Of a stretch of 64,000 nt of DNA, positions 9,792 through 19,307 are shown in pieces; position 1 is the stretch's first letter; the number at the start of each line of letters is the position of its first letter. This DNA is from Croceivirga sp. (GTDB lineage: Bacteria > Bacteroidota > Bacteroidia > Flavobacteriales > Flavobacteriaceae): positions 1 to 64,000 of the forward strand of contig JANQQQ010000016.1 in assembly GCA_028284935.1 (NCBI GenBank), written 5' to 3'. The notes under the pieces are model-generated. The model did not search any database and had not been told where the DNA came from. It was given only the letters and a program-made list of their open reading frames with translations. The position numbers and the translations under genes are program-made.

Positions 9792-10655
9792 ATGACACTT
9801 TATCCCATAGAAACGGGAAATTTTAAATTGGACGGTGGGGCCATGTTTGGCGTTGTGCCAAAAACACTTTGGACAAAGACCAATCCCGCTGACAGCAAAA
9901 ATATGATTGATATTGCGGCGCGCAGTCTTTTAATTGAAGACGGGAATCGGCTCATTCTTGTAGATACAGGTCTCGGCAATAAACAATCGGACAAGTTTTT
10001 TGGATATTATTATTTATGGGGCGACCATTCGTTGGACAATTCCCTAAAAAAAGCAGGATTTCACAGAGACGATATTACCGATGTTTTTCTGACTCACCTG
10101 CATTTTGACCATTGCGGCGGAAGCATTCAGTGGAACAGCGACCGTACCGGATATGAACCGGCATTCAAGAACGCTACATTTTGGACCAACAAGGAGCACT
10201 GGGAGTGGGCCACAAATCCCAATGCACGCGAAAAGGCATCTTTTTTGAAAGAAAATCTATTGCCCATGCAAGAAAGTGGGCAACTACGTTTTGTTGACAG
10301 AAACGACGGGGTTTTTGTAGAAAAATCAGAATTGGGGTTCGGAATTCTGTTCGTTGATGGCCATACCGAAAAACAGATGTTGCCGCATGTTAATTACCGT
10401 GGAAAGACCTTAGTGTTCACTGCGGACCTTATCCCGACTGTTGGGCACATCCCCCTACCCTATGTAATGGGTTATGATACGAGGCCGTTGCTTACATTAA
10501 AAGAAAAGGCCCGCTTTCTTGAAAACGTGGTGGCACTGGAATATATCCTTTTTTTTGAGCACGATGCCCACAACGAACTATGTACCTTAAAACAAACGGA
10601 AAAAGGGGTTCGTCTTGAGGAGACGTTCACTTTTGACGAATATTTTTCAAAATAA
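9792..10655 (+). CDS. MBL-fold metallo-hydrolase (lactonase-like)
   Basis: The zinc-binding motif LTHLHFDHCGGS (HxHxDH), a later FVDGHTEKQMLPH, TADLIPT and a final FFEHDAH place this in the metallo-beta-lactamase hydrolase family, close to YtnP/AHL-lactonase-like enzymes. The substrate is unknown. The open frame runs upstream to an ATG at 9735, but those 19 residues look non-coding; ATG 9792 (MTLYPIETGNFKLDGG) gives 287 aa and sits behind an AT-rich leader. It is followed 22 nt later by a protease gene in the same direction. Confidence 0.85.
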   Translation: MTLYPIETGNFKLDGGAMFGVVPKTLWTKTNPADSKNMIDIAARSLLIEDGNRLILVDTGLGNKQSDKFFGYYYLWGDHSLDNSLKKAGFHRDDITDVFLTHLHFDHCGGSIQWNSDRTGYEPAFKNATFWTNKEHWEWATNPNAREKASFLKENLLPMQESGQLRFVDRNDGVFVEKSELGFGILFVDGHTEKQMLPHVNYRGKTLVFTADLIPTVGHIPLPYVMGYDTRPLLTLKEKARFLENVVALEYILFFEHDAHNELCTLKQTEKGVRLEETFTFDEYFSK

Positions 10656-10677
10656 AAATGCGAATAAAACCAATTTT

Positions 10678-12321
10678 ATGAATTCATATGTAAAATTATG
10701 TGTTGCCCTCCTTTCGGGCGGCCTTTTAATGGGTTGCGGCGCCACTAGTCTGGTTTCCACACCAGTAGCAAATATTGATACCATTCCCTTAAAAGTTGCT
10801 GAACTAACGGAAACCGAGAAGAAAAGCTGGGGCCATGCCGACCTGTTGACGGATACCATCCCCGGAATGAGTGTCGATAAGGCCTACAAAGAGATTATCG
10901 GAAACAAAAAAGGGAAAACAGTAATTGTTGCCGTTGTAGACTCAGGTATCGATTTGGAGCACGAAGATTTGGATGGGGTAGTATGGACCAATTCAGATGA
11001 GCGGCCTGGAAACGGAAAAGATGATGATGGAAACGGATACATTGATGATGTTCATGGCTATAATTTTTTAGGGGAGTCCGAATACGAGCAGTTGGAATAT
11101 GCACGAATGTTACGTCTGGGCATTGGCGATGCCCCCACTAGGGCAAAGGCACAGTTGAAATTGGATGAAGAATACCCTAAAGCTGTACAGAACAAACAAC
11201 AATACGAGCAAATCCTTCAGGTAGTGCAAAGTGCTGATAAAAAGATAAAAGAGGCACTGGGCAAAGCAACTTATACCAAAGAAGATGTTATGGCCATGAA
11301 ACCCCAAACAGAGGAAATGCAACAAAGCGTGGCCGTTATCAAACAAATGTACCAATATGAAGATTCGATTGACGATGTTATTAAGGAACTCAATGACGGC
11401 ATCGCCTATTTTTCGGAAAGGGCCAACTACAATCTAAACAAAGACTTTAATGGTCGGGCCACTGTTGGTGACGATCCTTATGATTTTAACAGTAGGGGCT
11501 ATGGCAACGGTAATCCAAGAAATAGGGTTGAAGATGAAAACCACGGTACTTTTGTGGCGGCGATTATTGCTGCCGAGCGTAAGAACGGTATTGGAATTGA
11601 TGGTGTTGCCAACAACGTGAAAATAATGGCCATTCGCGCTGTACCTAATGGGGATGAGTACGATAAGGACATTGCTTTGGCCATTCGCTACGCCACAGAC
11701 AATGGTGCTAAAATTATCAATTGCAGTTTTGGGAAATCGTTTTCACCAAATGCGGAATGGGTGTATGAGGCCATTAAATATGCAGCTTCCAAGGACGTGC
11801 TCATTGTGCATGCTGCGGGCAACGATGGTAATGATTTGGATGACAACAATAACCCAAATTATCCCAATGACCATAAATTTACCAGTTCGGAAATCACAGA
11901 TAACGTCATTACCGTTGGAGCTCTAGCGCCTTCTTATGGCTCTAAGATGGTGGCTGACTTTTCCAATTATGGCGCTAGAAATGTAGATGTGTTTGCCCCT
12001 GGGCAAGATATTTATTCCGCAATTCCAAAAAGTCAATATAAATTTCAGAACGGCACCTCTTTCGCTGCCCCAGGGGTTGCAGGAGTTGCCGCCCTGATAC
12101 GATCACACCACCCAACCCTTACCGCTTCCCAGGTAAAGAAGGTTTTGATGCAATCCGGATTGTCCTCCAAAGCCTCGGTAGTTTTGGCCGGTGATGCCGA
12201 AAAGGCAAAACCATTTTCCGAAGCCTCAAGGTCCGGTAAAATGGTCAATGCCTACAATGCTCTAATTTTGGCATCGAACCTTGCAAAAGGCAAGACCACT
12301 TTGGAATATAACGTTGAATAG
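10678..12321 (+). CDS. S8 (subtilisin-like) serine protease, lipoprotein
   Basis: From ATG 10678 the protein is 547 aa. It has a lipoprotein signal with lipobox LLMGC (Cys20), so it is probably membrane anchored. The catalytic triad is D88 (VAVVDSGIDLEHEDLDG), H289 (ENHGTFVAAI) and S461 (NGTSFAAPGVAG). Asp and His are about 200 residues apart because of an inserted, charged, helical region (about 140-275). An upstream frame extension to 10615 overlaps the MBL gene and is rejected. It is followed 2 nt later by an M1 peptidase, suggesting joint extracytoplasmic proteolysis. Confidence 0.93.
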   Translation: MNSYVKLCVALLSGGLLMGCGATSLVSTPVANIDTIPLKVAELTETEKKSWGHADLLTDTIPGMSVDKAYKEIIGNKKGKTVIVAVVDSGIDLEHEDLDGVVWTNSDERPGNGKDDDGNGYIDDVHGYNFLGESEYEQLEYARMLRLGIGDAPTRAKAQLKLDEEYPKAVQNKQQYEQILQVVQSADKKIKEALGKATYTKEDVMAMKPQTEEMQQSVAVIKQMYQYEDSIDDVIKELNDGIAYFSERANYNLNKDFNGRATVGDDPYDFNSRGYGNGNPRNRVEDENHGTFVAAIIAAERKNGIGIDGVANNVKIMAIRAVPNGDEYDKDIALAIRYATDNGAKIINCSFGKSFSPNAEWVYEAIKYAASKDVLIVHAAGNDGNDLDDNNNPNYPNDHKFTSSEITDNVITVGALAPSYGSKMVADFSNYGARNVDVFAPGQDIYSAIPKSQYKFQNGTSFAAPGVAGVAALIRSHHPTLTASQVKKVLMQSGLSSKASVVLAGDAEKAKPFSEASRSGKMVNAYNALILASNLAKGKTTLEYNVE

Positions 12322-12323
12322 TT

Positions 12324-14177
12324 ATGGTAAAATTGGTTAAAAAAATGGTCTATCTTATGCTCTGTGGCGTTGGGACCTTACTAGCTCAAAATAATACATC
12401 CTATTGGCAACAACATGTTAATTACACCATGGAGGTTGACATGAATGTTGAGAACTTTCAATATACAGGAAATCAAAAGTTGGTGTATACCAACAATTCC
12501 CCGGATACCTTGAACAGGGTCTACTACCATTTATATTTTAACGCTTTTCAGCCGGGTAGTGAAATGGATATTCGGTTGCAGAGCATTAAGGATGGGGATG
12601 GAAGGATGTTGGCCAATGGAAAAAGCAGGATTGCCTCCCTGACCACTGAACAACAGGGATACCTTCATGCGCTTTCTTTGACCCAAGACGGGGCTTCGGT
12701 AAAATTTAATGAGGAGGAAACCATATTGGTGGTTGACTTGAACAATCCTATTCCCCCTGGCGGAACATCAACTTTTGATATGGAATTCAAGGGACAGGTG
12801 CCTGAACAGATTCGCCGATCAGGGAGAAATAACAAGGAAGGCATCGCCCTCTCCATGACCCAGTGGTATCCAAAGATGGCAGAATACGATTTTGAAGGCT
12901 GGCATCCCAATCCATACATCGCTCGGGAATTTCATGGGGTTTGGGGTGATTTTGATGTGAAAATCACCATTGACAAGGATTATGCCATTGGAGGCTCAGG
13001 CTATCTGCAAAACCCAAATGAAATTGGTCATGGTTATGAAGCCCCGGGGACAAAGGTAAAAACAAAGGGGAAGACGTTGACCTGGCATTTTAAAGCCCCT
13101 ATGGTGCACGATTTTGCTTGGGGTGCTGACCCAGAGTACGTGCATGATGTGGTTGAAATGGAAGATGGCACCGATCTCCATTTTTTCTACAAAGACAAAG
13201 ATGAAATTCGCAAGAATTGGAAAGACTTACAGGCAAAGACTGTGGCTGCCATGGAGTTTTTCAACAAAAACATTGGTAAATATCCGTACGAGCAGTATTC
13301 TGTTGTTCAGGGGGGTGATGGCGGCATGGAATATGCCATGTGTACTTTGATAACAGGTGAGCGCTCTTTTGGAAGTTTGGTGGGAGTTACGGTACATGAA
13401 TTGGGGCACTCTTGGTTTCAGCATGCAGTTGCAACAAATGAGGCAAAATACGAGTGGATGGATGAGGGTTTTACCACTTTTATTAGTAGTTTATGCATGA
13501 ACGAGATTATGAATCAGGGTAAGGACAATCCTTTTTCTCGTTCCTACCAAAGTTACTATGCGTTAGTTGAGCTAGACGACGAAGCCCCTCAAACTACACA
13601 TGCCGATCGTTATCATAACAATTTTGCGTATGGGATTTCGGCGTATAGCAAAGGGTCTATTTTTCTTGCTCAGTTAGGATATGTCATTGGTCAAGATAAA
13701 CTAATGGCTACTTTGCGAAGGTTTTATGAGGATTATAGGTTTAAACATGCTGTTCCAAATGATATCAAACGTACCGCTGAAAAAGTATCAGGAATGGAAT
13801 TGGATTGGTACCTCACCGATTGGACACAAACGACCAATACCATTGATTATGGGGTCAAAGAGGTCGTCGTCGAAGGCAATAGAACCAAAATTATATTCGA
13901 GCGCGTTGGGTTAATGCCTATGCCTTTAGATGTTCTGGTGGTCGATACCAACGGAAACCAGGAAACCTATTACATTCCCTTACGTATGATGCGCGGGGAA
14001 AAAGACAATCCTTACCCGCAACTAAAAAGAACGGTGGTAGAAGATTGGCCCTGGGCTTACCCGACTTATGAGCTCATTTTGGATATGCCCATTTCAAATT
14101 TGGCCGGATTGAACATTGACCCATCTCAACTCATGGCCGATGTTAACCGCGAGAACAATATTTGGCAAGCAAAATAA
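12324..14177 (+). CDS. M1-family metallopeptidase (aminopeptidase-like)
   Basis: This 617-aa protein begins with a signal peptide (about residues 1-21). The gluzincin zinc site is complete: VTVHELGHSWFQH (H358, E359, H362) and E381 in WMDEGFTTF, exactly 18 residues further. The exopeptidase GAMEN-like motif is GGMEYAM. M1 enzymes remove N-terminal residues from peptides; the signal peptide places it outside the cytoplasm. It starts 2 nt after the S8 protease, so they share a transcript. A clear terminator follows. No T9SS sorting domain is visible at the C-terminus. Confidence 0.93.
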   Translation: MVKLVKKMVYLMLCGVGTLLAQNNTSYWQQHVNYTMEVDMNVENFQYTGNQKLVYTNNSPDTLNRVYYHLYFNAFQPGSEMDIRLQSIKDGDGRMLANGKSRIASLTTEQQGYLHALSLTQDGASVKFNEEETILVVDLNNPIPPGGTSTFDMEFKGQVPEQIRRSGRNNKEGIALSMTQWYPKMAEYDFEGWHPNPYIAREFHGVWGDFDVKITIDKDYAIGGSGYLQNPNEIGHGYEAPGTKVKTKGKTLTWHFKAPMVHDFAWGADPEYVHDVVEMEDGTDLHFFYKDKDEIRKNWKDLQAKTVAAMEFFNKNIGKYPYEQYSVVQGGDGGMEYAMCTLITGERSFGSLVGVTVHELGHSWFQHAVATNEAKYEWMDEGFTTFISSLCMNEIMNQGKDNPFSRSYQSYYALVELDDEAPQTTHADRYHNNFAYGISAYSKGSIFLAQLGYVIGQDKLMATLRRFYEDYRFKHAVPNDIKRTAEKVSGMELDWYLTDWTQTTNTIDYGVKEVVVEGNRTKIIFERVGLMPMPLDVLVVDTNGNQETYYIPLRMMRGEKDNPYPQLKRTVVEDWPWAYPTYELILDMPISNLAGLNIDPSQLMADVNRENNIWQAK

Positions 14178-14196
14178 TAGCACAGGCGAATCATGC

Positions 14197-14233
14197 AAAA
14201 TCCGCTTTGGGGTTTCCTAGAGCGGATTTTTTA
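14197..14233 (+). terminator. Rho-independent terminator after the M1 peptidase
   Basis: A 10-bp stem, AAAATCCGCT pairing with AGCGGATTTT, has a loop of about 14 nt and is followed by a T-rich tract. It ends the MBL-S8-M1 transcript before rnpA. Confidence 0.85.
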
Positions 14234-14243
14234 TTTTTAAGCG

Positions 14244-14621
14244 ATGGATTTTAAATTCCCTAAAGAGCAGCGATTAAAAAGCAAAAAAATCATCGAACAG
14301 CTTTTTAAAAAAGGGCAGTCCACTAGCGACTTTCCTTTAAAGCTTCTTTATCTAAAAACGGCCCTCCCTGAAAATGTTCCTATTCAAGTGGCCGTAGTGG
14401 CCCCAAAGAAACATTTTAAGTCTGCAGTAAAGCGCAATCGTATCAAAAGATTGATCCGAGAAGCCTATCGCTTAAACAAGGCGCCCATTTTTAACAATAT
14501 GGAAGCACAATATGCGTTGGTGATTTTATACCTTGGAAAGGAAATGCCGTCCTTTTCAAAAATTGAGGTTGGCGTTAAAACGCTACTGACAAAATTTCTA
14601 AAGCAAATCTCTGATGAATAA
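14244..14621 (+). CDS. rnpA: Ribonuclease P protein component
   Basis: This 125-aa basic protein has the RnpA signature: an N-terminal FPKEQRLKSKKIIEQLFKKG and the RNA-binding RNR helix AVKRNRIKRLIREAYRLNK. It binds the catalytic RNA and helps mature the 5' ends of tRNA. The stop overlaps the start of the S41 protease by 8 nt, so they are translationally linked. rpmH is not adjacent, unlike in many phyla. Confidence 0.95.
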   Translation: MDFKFPKEQRLKSKKIIEQLFKKGQSTSDFPLKLLYLKTALPENVPIQVAVVAPKKHFKSAVKRNRIKRLIREAYRLNKAPIFNNMEAQYALVILYLGKEMPSFSKIEVGVKTLLTKFLKQISDE

Positions 14622-16239
14622 ATGGGTAAAAAAGAAGTTTATTGTCCCTTTTCTGGCAATTATTTTTCTCCTTGCGGCGAGCAGTTATAAAAGCGACTTT
14701 TTTGAAATCGCCAAACAAATCGAAATTTTCACCACGCTTTTCAAGGAACTTAACATGAACTATGTGGATGAAACCAATCCTGGCGAACTCATGGATTCCG
14801 CTATAAAGAATATGCTCAACGAATTGGATCCCTACACCAAATTTTTGAATGAACAAGATGTGGAGGATTACAAAATCAGGAATGCAGGTGAGTATTCCGG
14901 AATTGGCGCTTTGGTGCGTTCTTATGATGATAAATTGCTAATTATAGAGCCCTATCAAGATTATCCGGCGGACAAAGCGGGGCTTAAGGCGGGGGATGAA
15001 ATCGTTCAAATAGGGGATATCAAAGTAGCCGACTTTGATGATAATGCCAGTGAGCTTTTGAAGGGTGCCAACGGAACCTCTGTGGAAGTAGTATATAAAA
15101 GACAGGGTAAAAACCAAACAGCGACCATTAGAAGGGAAGGCGTTGAAGTGGATGCCATACCTTACTACAGTATGGTCGATGACAAGACGGGTTATATTGT
15201 ACTTTCCAGGTTCAATAGAAAGGCTTCAAGCCAAACAAAGGCTGCCCTTTTGGATTTAAAAGGGAGTGGTGCAGAGCGTTTGATTCTCGATCTTCGCGGT
15301 AATCCAGGAGGATTGCTCTCCGAGGCTATCAATGTGACCAATTTATTCGTTCCTAAAGGAGAATTAATCGTCACCACCAAATCCAAAGTCAAAAAGTTCA
15401 ACCAGGAGTATAAGACCAAAAACCAGCCTATTGATACTGAAATCCCCCTGGTGGTACTAATCAATGGTAGCAGCGCCTCAGCTAGTGAAATTGTTTCCGG
15501 AGGCCTACAGGACCTGGACCGTGCTGTGGTGATGGGAGCAAGAAGTTTTGGAAAAGGATTGGTACAGCGCCCTTTAAAATTAACCTATGGAACGCAACTT
15601 AAAGTAACTATTTCACGCTACTATACCCCTTCTGGCCGTTGTATCCAAGCACTTGATTACTGGAACCGTGATGATGAGGGAAATGCCATAAGAAATACTA
15701 CGTTCAGTCAGTTTAAAACTAGAAATGGAAGAACCGTGGAAGATGGCGGGGGCGTTATGCCCGATGTTGAAATCGCTTCTTTGCGAACAAACGACCTTAT
15801 TGATGCCCTAGATGACAATCGGGTCATTTTTGACTTTGCGACAGATTTTTTCTATAGCAACTCCTTTGATAGGGTTGATGATTTTGCCTTTTCGGATAAT
15901 GATTTTAAGGGCTTTAAGGGTTTTGCCCAAAAGAGCGATTTTACGTTTAAGACAGAAACCGAAAAATTGTTGGAAGCGCAAGTCAATGCGGATGAAACCC
16001 TTTTGGGGTCCGAAGTTCAAAATAGTTATAGAGATTTACTATTGACCATAAACAAAGGAAAAGTAGCTGCTTTGGATACCTATAAAACGGAAATAACAAA
16101 AAAGCTAACCGATGAATTGGTCAAACGCTATTTCTATAGAAGGGGTTTATATGATTATAACTTAAAGCACGATGAGGCCGTTTTAAGTGCTGTTTCTTTA
16201 CTAAAAAACACTCCCAAATACGATGATATTCTAAAATGA
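14614..16239 (+). CDS. S41-family C-terminal processing protease (CtpA-like)
   Basis: This 541-aa protein has an N-terminal membrane anchor or signal (about residues 9-22), a PDZ domain (about 85-170, with GEYSGIGALV and DKAGLKAGDEIVQI), and the S41 catalytic domain with the Ser in SSASASE (residues 286-292) and the Lys in ARSFGKGLVQ. The C-terminal third is helical. CtpA-type proteases cut periplasmic proteins at their C-termini. It overlaps rnpA by 8 nt. Confidence 0.93.
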   Translation: MNKWVKKKFIVPFLAIIFLLAASSYKSDFFEIAKQIEIFTTLFKELNMNYVDETNPGELMDSAIKNMLNELDPYTKFLNEQDVEDYKIRNAGEYSGIGALVRSYDDKLLIIEPYQDYPADKAGLKAGDEIVQIGDIKVADFDDNASELLKGANGTSVEVVYKRQGKNQTATIRREGVEVDAIPYYSMVDDKTGYIVLSRFNRKASSQTKAALLDLKGSGAERLILDLRGNPGGLLSEAINVTNLFVPKGELIVTTKSKVKKFNQEYKTKNQPIDTEIPLVVLINGSSASASEIVSGGLQDLDRAVVMGARSFGKGLVQRPLKLTYGTQLKVTISRYYTPSGRCIQALDYWNRDDEGNAIRNTTFSQFKTRNGRTVEDGGGVMPDVEIASLRTNDLIDALDDNRVIFDFATDFFYSNSFDRVDDFAFSDNDFKGFKGFAQKSDFTFKTETEKLLEAQVNADETLLGSEVQNSYRDLLLTINKGKVAALDTYKTEITKKLTDELVKRYFYRRGLYDYNLKHDEAVLSAVSLLKNTPKYDDILK

Positions 16240-16266
16240 TATTTGGATTTCTCCCTACATTTAAGA

Positions 16267-17514
16267 ATGCAAAAATTTAATGTATGTGAACTTTTTGCAG
16301 GTGTCGGTGGCTTTCGCCTGGGGCTTGAAGATACGGGGCGTTTTAGAGTTATTTGGAGCAATCAATGGGAGCCTTCCACCAAAACCCAACATGCTTCGAT
16401 AGTCTATGAGGCCCGCTTTGGAAATCAAAACCATTCCAATCAAAATATTGAAGAGGTACCAACACATGAAATTCCCGACCATGATGTTTTGGTCGGGGGG
16501 TTTCCTTGTCAAGACTACTCCGTGGCAACAACCCTTAACAACTCCAAAGGGCTATTAGGTAAAAAAGGGGTGTTATGGTGGTCCATTTACCGCATCCTAA
16601 AGGAAAAAGCAAATAAACCCCACTATCTCATTTTGGAGAACGTAGACCGTTTGTTGAAATCCCCGGCAAGTCAACGCGGCCGTGATTTTGCCGTAATGCT
16701 CAAAGGGCTTTCTGATTTGGGCTATACTGTGGAATGGCGGGTCATTAATGCAGCGGATTATGGCTTTCCGCAACGAAGAAGAAGGGTTTTTTTGGTGGGC
16801 TATCATAAATCATCTGTTCTATACAAAGTCCTTTTAAAACAGGATAAAAAGGATTGGATATGTAATCTAGGGGTTATGGCCCACGCTTTTCCAACTGCTC
16901 GTAATGATAGTAATTTATCCAATTTTTATTTAGAAGGTGATTTCGTTGCACTATCAGACAGCTTTAACAAGAATCAAAAAACATCCCCTTTTGAGAATTC
17001 TGGTATTTGCGTTCACGACAAGGTTTCCACGCTAAAAATTAGTCCCTCTCATGATGGAGTGGCTTCACCCTTGGCTTCCGTACTACAGAACGGAGAGGTC
17101 ACCGATGATTTTTTCATTCCAGAGGAAGATTTGCCCAAATGGGAATATCTTAAAGGTAGTAAGAAGGAAATGCGCACCACAAAAGAAGGTTTTCAATACC
17201 ATTACTCCGAAGGACATATGGTTTTTCCTGATGCACTTGATCAACCTTCTAGAACCATTATTACTGGGGAAGGAGGTAAATCCCCTTCACGATTCAAACA
17301 TGTGGTTGCTACCCGAAAAGGACTAAGACGGCTTACCCCAATAGAATTGGAGCGTTTAAATGGGTTTCCTGATGACCATACCAAATTGGATGGTATTACG
17401 GATACCAAACGAGCGTTTTTTATGGGGAATGCCTTGGTGGTAGGCATAGTTAAAAAAATAGGGGAAGCCCTTGTTTTTAAATTGTCCGAAATTCAAGAGG
17501 AATCAAAAGTTTAG
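16267..17514 (+). CDS. DNA (cytosine-5-)-methyltransferase, apparently orphan
   Basis: All main C5-methyltransferase motifs are present in order: motif I CELFAGVGGF, motif IV GGFPCQDYS with catalytic Cys81, motif VI LENVDRL, motif VIII QRRRRVFLVG (from residue 169), a target-recognition region (about 190-330), then SRTIITGEGG, LTPIELERLNGFPDD and MGNALVVGIV. From ATG 16267 it is 415 aa; a TTG at 16243 is possible but adds eight atypical residues. No endonuclease, Vsr or specificity gene is adjacent, so it looks solitary. It follows the S41 protease and converges on the GNAT gene with a 1-bp gap. Target sequence unknown. Confidence 0.92.
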   Translation: MQKFNVCELFAGVGGFRLGLEDTGRFRVIWSNQWEPSTKTQHASIVYEARFGNQNHSNQNIEEVPTHEIPDHDVLVGGFPCQDYSVATTLNNSKGLLGKKGVLWWSIYRILKEKANKPHYLILENVDRLLKSPASQRGRDFAVMLKGLSDLGYTVEWRVINAADYGFPQRRRRVFLVGYHKSSVLYKVLLKQDKKDWICNLGVMAHAFPTARNDSNLSNFYLEGDFVALSDSFNKNQKTSPFENSGICVHDKVSTLKISPSHDGVASPLASVLQNGEVTDDFFIPEEDLPKWEYLKGSKKEMRTTKEGFQYHYSEGHMVFPDALDQPSRTIITGEGGKSPSRFKHVVATRKGLRRLTPIELERLNGFPDDHTKLDGITDTKRAFFMGNALVVGIVKKIGEALVFKLSEIQEESKV

Positions 17515-17515
17515 T

Positions 17516-17956
17516 TTACCCGTAGACCATTTTGATATGGGGTATCCCATCTTCCAGGTATTCTTCTCCTTTACTTCTGAATCCTAAATCCTTATAAAAA
17601 TTCATGAGATAGGTCTGGGCAGAAAGCATTATCGCCTTTTCTTTTATGTTTCCTTCCACATAGGCTATGGCATAGTTCATGATTTCTTTTGCATATCCCT
17701 TCTTTCTAGATGTTTTAGTTACAACAACTCGTCCAATGGAAGTGCTTTGAAAATAATCTCCTGGTTTAAAAATACGGAGATATGCCACTATTTTTCCATT
17801 TTCCTTTCCAAGAACATGCAATGCTATTTCATCTTTTCCATCGATGTCTTGATAAACACAATTTTGCTCCACTACAAACACCTCACTTCGAAGTTGAAGT
17901 AATTCATACAACTCATTGGTAATAAGCTCATTAAAATATTTGATTTCAATCTTCAT
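17516..17956 (-). CDS. GNAT N-acetyltransferase (ElaA-like)
   Basis: The N-terminus KYFNELITNELYELLQLRSEVFVVEQNCVYQDID is the ElaA-type opening, followed by the GNAT acetyl-CoA region RVVVTKTSRKKGYAKEIM and a C-terminal LSAQTYLMNFYKDLGF. Substrate unknown. Choosing ATG 17956 gives 146 aa and a 1-nt gap to the CDF gene; an upstream ATG at 17998 would sit inside that gene and adds unrelated residues. It is the last gene of the rpiB-CDF-GNAT operon. Confidence 0.85.
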   Translation of the reverse strand: MKIEIKYFNELITNELYELLQLRSEVFVVEQNCVYQDIDGKDEIALHVLGKENGKIVAYLRIFKPGDYFQSTSIGRVVVTKTSRKKGYAKEIMNYAIAYVEGNIKEKAIMLSAQTYLMNFYKDLGFRSKGEEYLEDGIPHIKMVYG

Positions 17957-17957
17957 T

Positions 17958-18860
17958 CTAGTCCTGCACGATAATAGTTTTGGAATCTGCTTTGCCAAAT
18001 TCTGGTTGAATATTCACATGATTGATGCCATGTTTATTATGTACCATTTCCTCAATACGTTCCAAAACTCCCTCAAATTGAGAAAGTTTTATGTCCTCTT
18101 TAAAATCTATATGTGCTTCCAGGTGGATTTCTTCCTCATTCAGTTGCCATATATGGACGTGATGAACATTTTTGATTCCCTCTATTTCAGAAATGTTGGA
18201 AACGATTTCCTGAACCATGATGGATTTTGGTGTAAACAACATTAGCACCTTTGTCGATTCCTTCAATAAATAATACCCTACATAAATTAAATAAAAAGCG
18301 ATTAACAGGGTCAATAATGGGTCAATCCAAAAGATAGCATAGTATTTCATTAAAACCCCTCCTATCAATACTGCAATTGAAGCCAGCATATCCGTCAATA
18401 AATGGAGGTACGCTGATTTCATGTTCATATTGGTCTCCGAATCCTTCTTTAATAAGAGGACACTAAGACCATTGACCAGAATGGCCAAAATGGAAAGCCA
18501 AATAACCCAATTTGTAGCTATTATCTGTGGGTTAAAAAAGCGCTCCACTGCTTCTACAGTAAGAAAAACAGAGACTACAATTAAAGTTGCTGAATTCACA
18601 AAAGCGGCAATAATTTCTGCTCTTTTATATCCAAAGGTTTTATTCGTTGAGGCCTTTCTTTTGGCCACCTTATTGGCCAAAAAACTTATAACTAACGATA
18701 AAACGTCGCTAAAATTATGAACTGCGTCGGACAGCAAGGACAGACTTCCTGAGACTAATCCGCCAATTATCTGGGCTATGGTTACAACGACATTTAAGAC
18801 AATGGAAATACCGAGGTTTTTTCCACTAATTTCATGTCTATGAGAATGATGATGCCCCAT
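17958..18860 (-). CDS. Cation diffusion facilitator (CzcD-like) metal exporter
   Basis: This 300-aa protein has a His-rich N-terminus (MGHHHSHRHE), six membrane segments and a cytoplasmic C-terminal domain. Metal-site motifs are SLLSDAVHNFSD (second segment) and LHLLTDMLAS (fifth segment). The C-terminus keeps the ferredoxin-like pattern HHVHIWQLNEEEIHLEAHI. CDF proteins export Zn2+ or similar divalent cations in exchange for protons. It lies 15 nt after rpiB. Confidence 0.93.
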   Translation of the reverse strand: MGHHHSHRHEISGKNLGISIVLNVVVTIAQIIGGLVSGSLSLLSDAVHNFSDVLSLVISFLANKVAKRKASTNKTFGYKRAEIIAAFVNSATLIVVSVFLTVEAVERFFNPQIIATNWVIWLSILAILVNGLSVLLLKKDSETNMNMKSAYLHLLTDMLASIAVLIGGVLMKYYAIFWIDPLLTLLIAFYLIYVGYYLLKESTKVLMLFTPKSIMVQEIVSNISEIEGIKNVHHVHIWQLNEEEIHLEAHIDFKEDIKLSQFEGVLERIEEMVHNKHGINHVNIQPEFGKADSKTIIVQD

Positions 18861-18875
18861 GTTATGAACATGGAT

Positions 18876-19307
18876 TTAAATACAGGGAATCTTTTCTATC
18901 CGTCGTTCATGACGTCCTCCTTCAAATGACGTTTTCAAAAAGGTCTCGACCATTTCCAAAGCCTGTGGAAGTGCTATGAACCGAGCAGGTAAGCTTAATA
19001 TATTTGCATCATTATGTGTTCTTGCCAAGGCGGTCAACTCCTTGTTCCAGCATAAAGCCCCGCGAATGCCCTGATGCTTGTTAATGGTCATCGTAGCGCC
19101 ATTTCCCGTTCCGCAAATTACAATACCCATATCCACATTTCCCTGTTCCACGTCCATGGCTACCGGATGGACAAAATCTGGATAATCGACACTATCGGTT
19201 CCATCAGTACCATAATTGACCACCTCTATGTTCTTTGATTTCAAAAGACCTACAATAGCCAATTTATACTCTGTTCCCGCGTGGTCGTTTCCAATTGCTA
19301 TTTTCAT
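18876..19307 (-). CDS. rpiB: Ribose-5-phosphate isomerase B
   Basis: This 143-aa protein matches RpiB/LacAB: start MKIAIGNDHAG, VNYGTDGTDSVDYPDF, and the active-site loop GIVICGTGNGATMTINK containing the catalytic Cys. A conserved DANILSLPARF follows. It interconverts ribose 5-phosphate and ribulose 5-phosphate in the non-oxidative pentose phosphate pathway. It is the first gene of the leftward operon next to the large AT-rich gap. Confidence 0.95.
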   Translation of the reverse strand: MKIAIGNDHAGTEYKLAIVGLLKSKNIEVVNYGTDGTDSVDYPDFVHPVAMDVEQGNVDMGIVICGTGNGATMTINKHQGIRGALCWNKELTALARTHNDANILSLPARFIALPQALEMVETFLKTSFEGGRHERRIEKIPCI

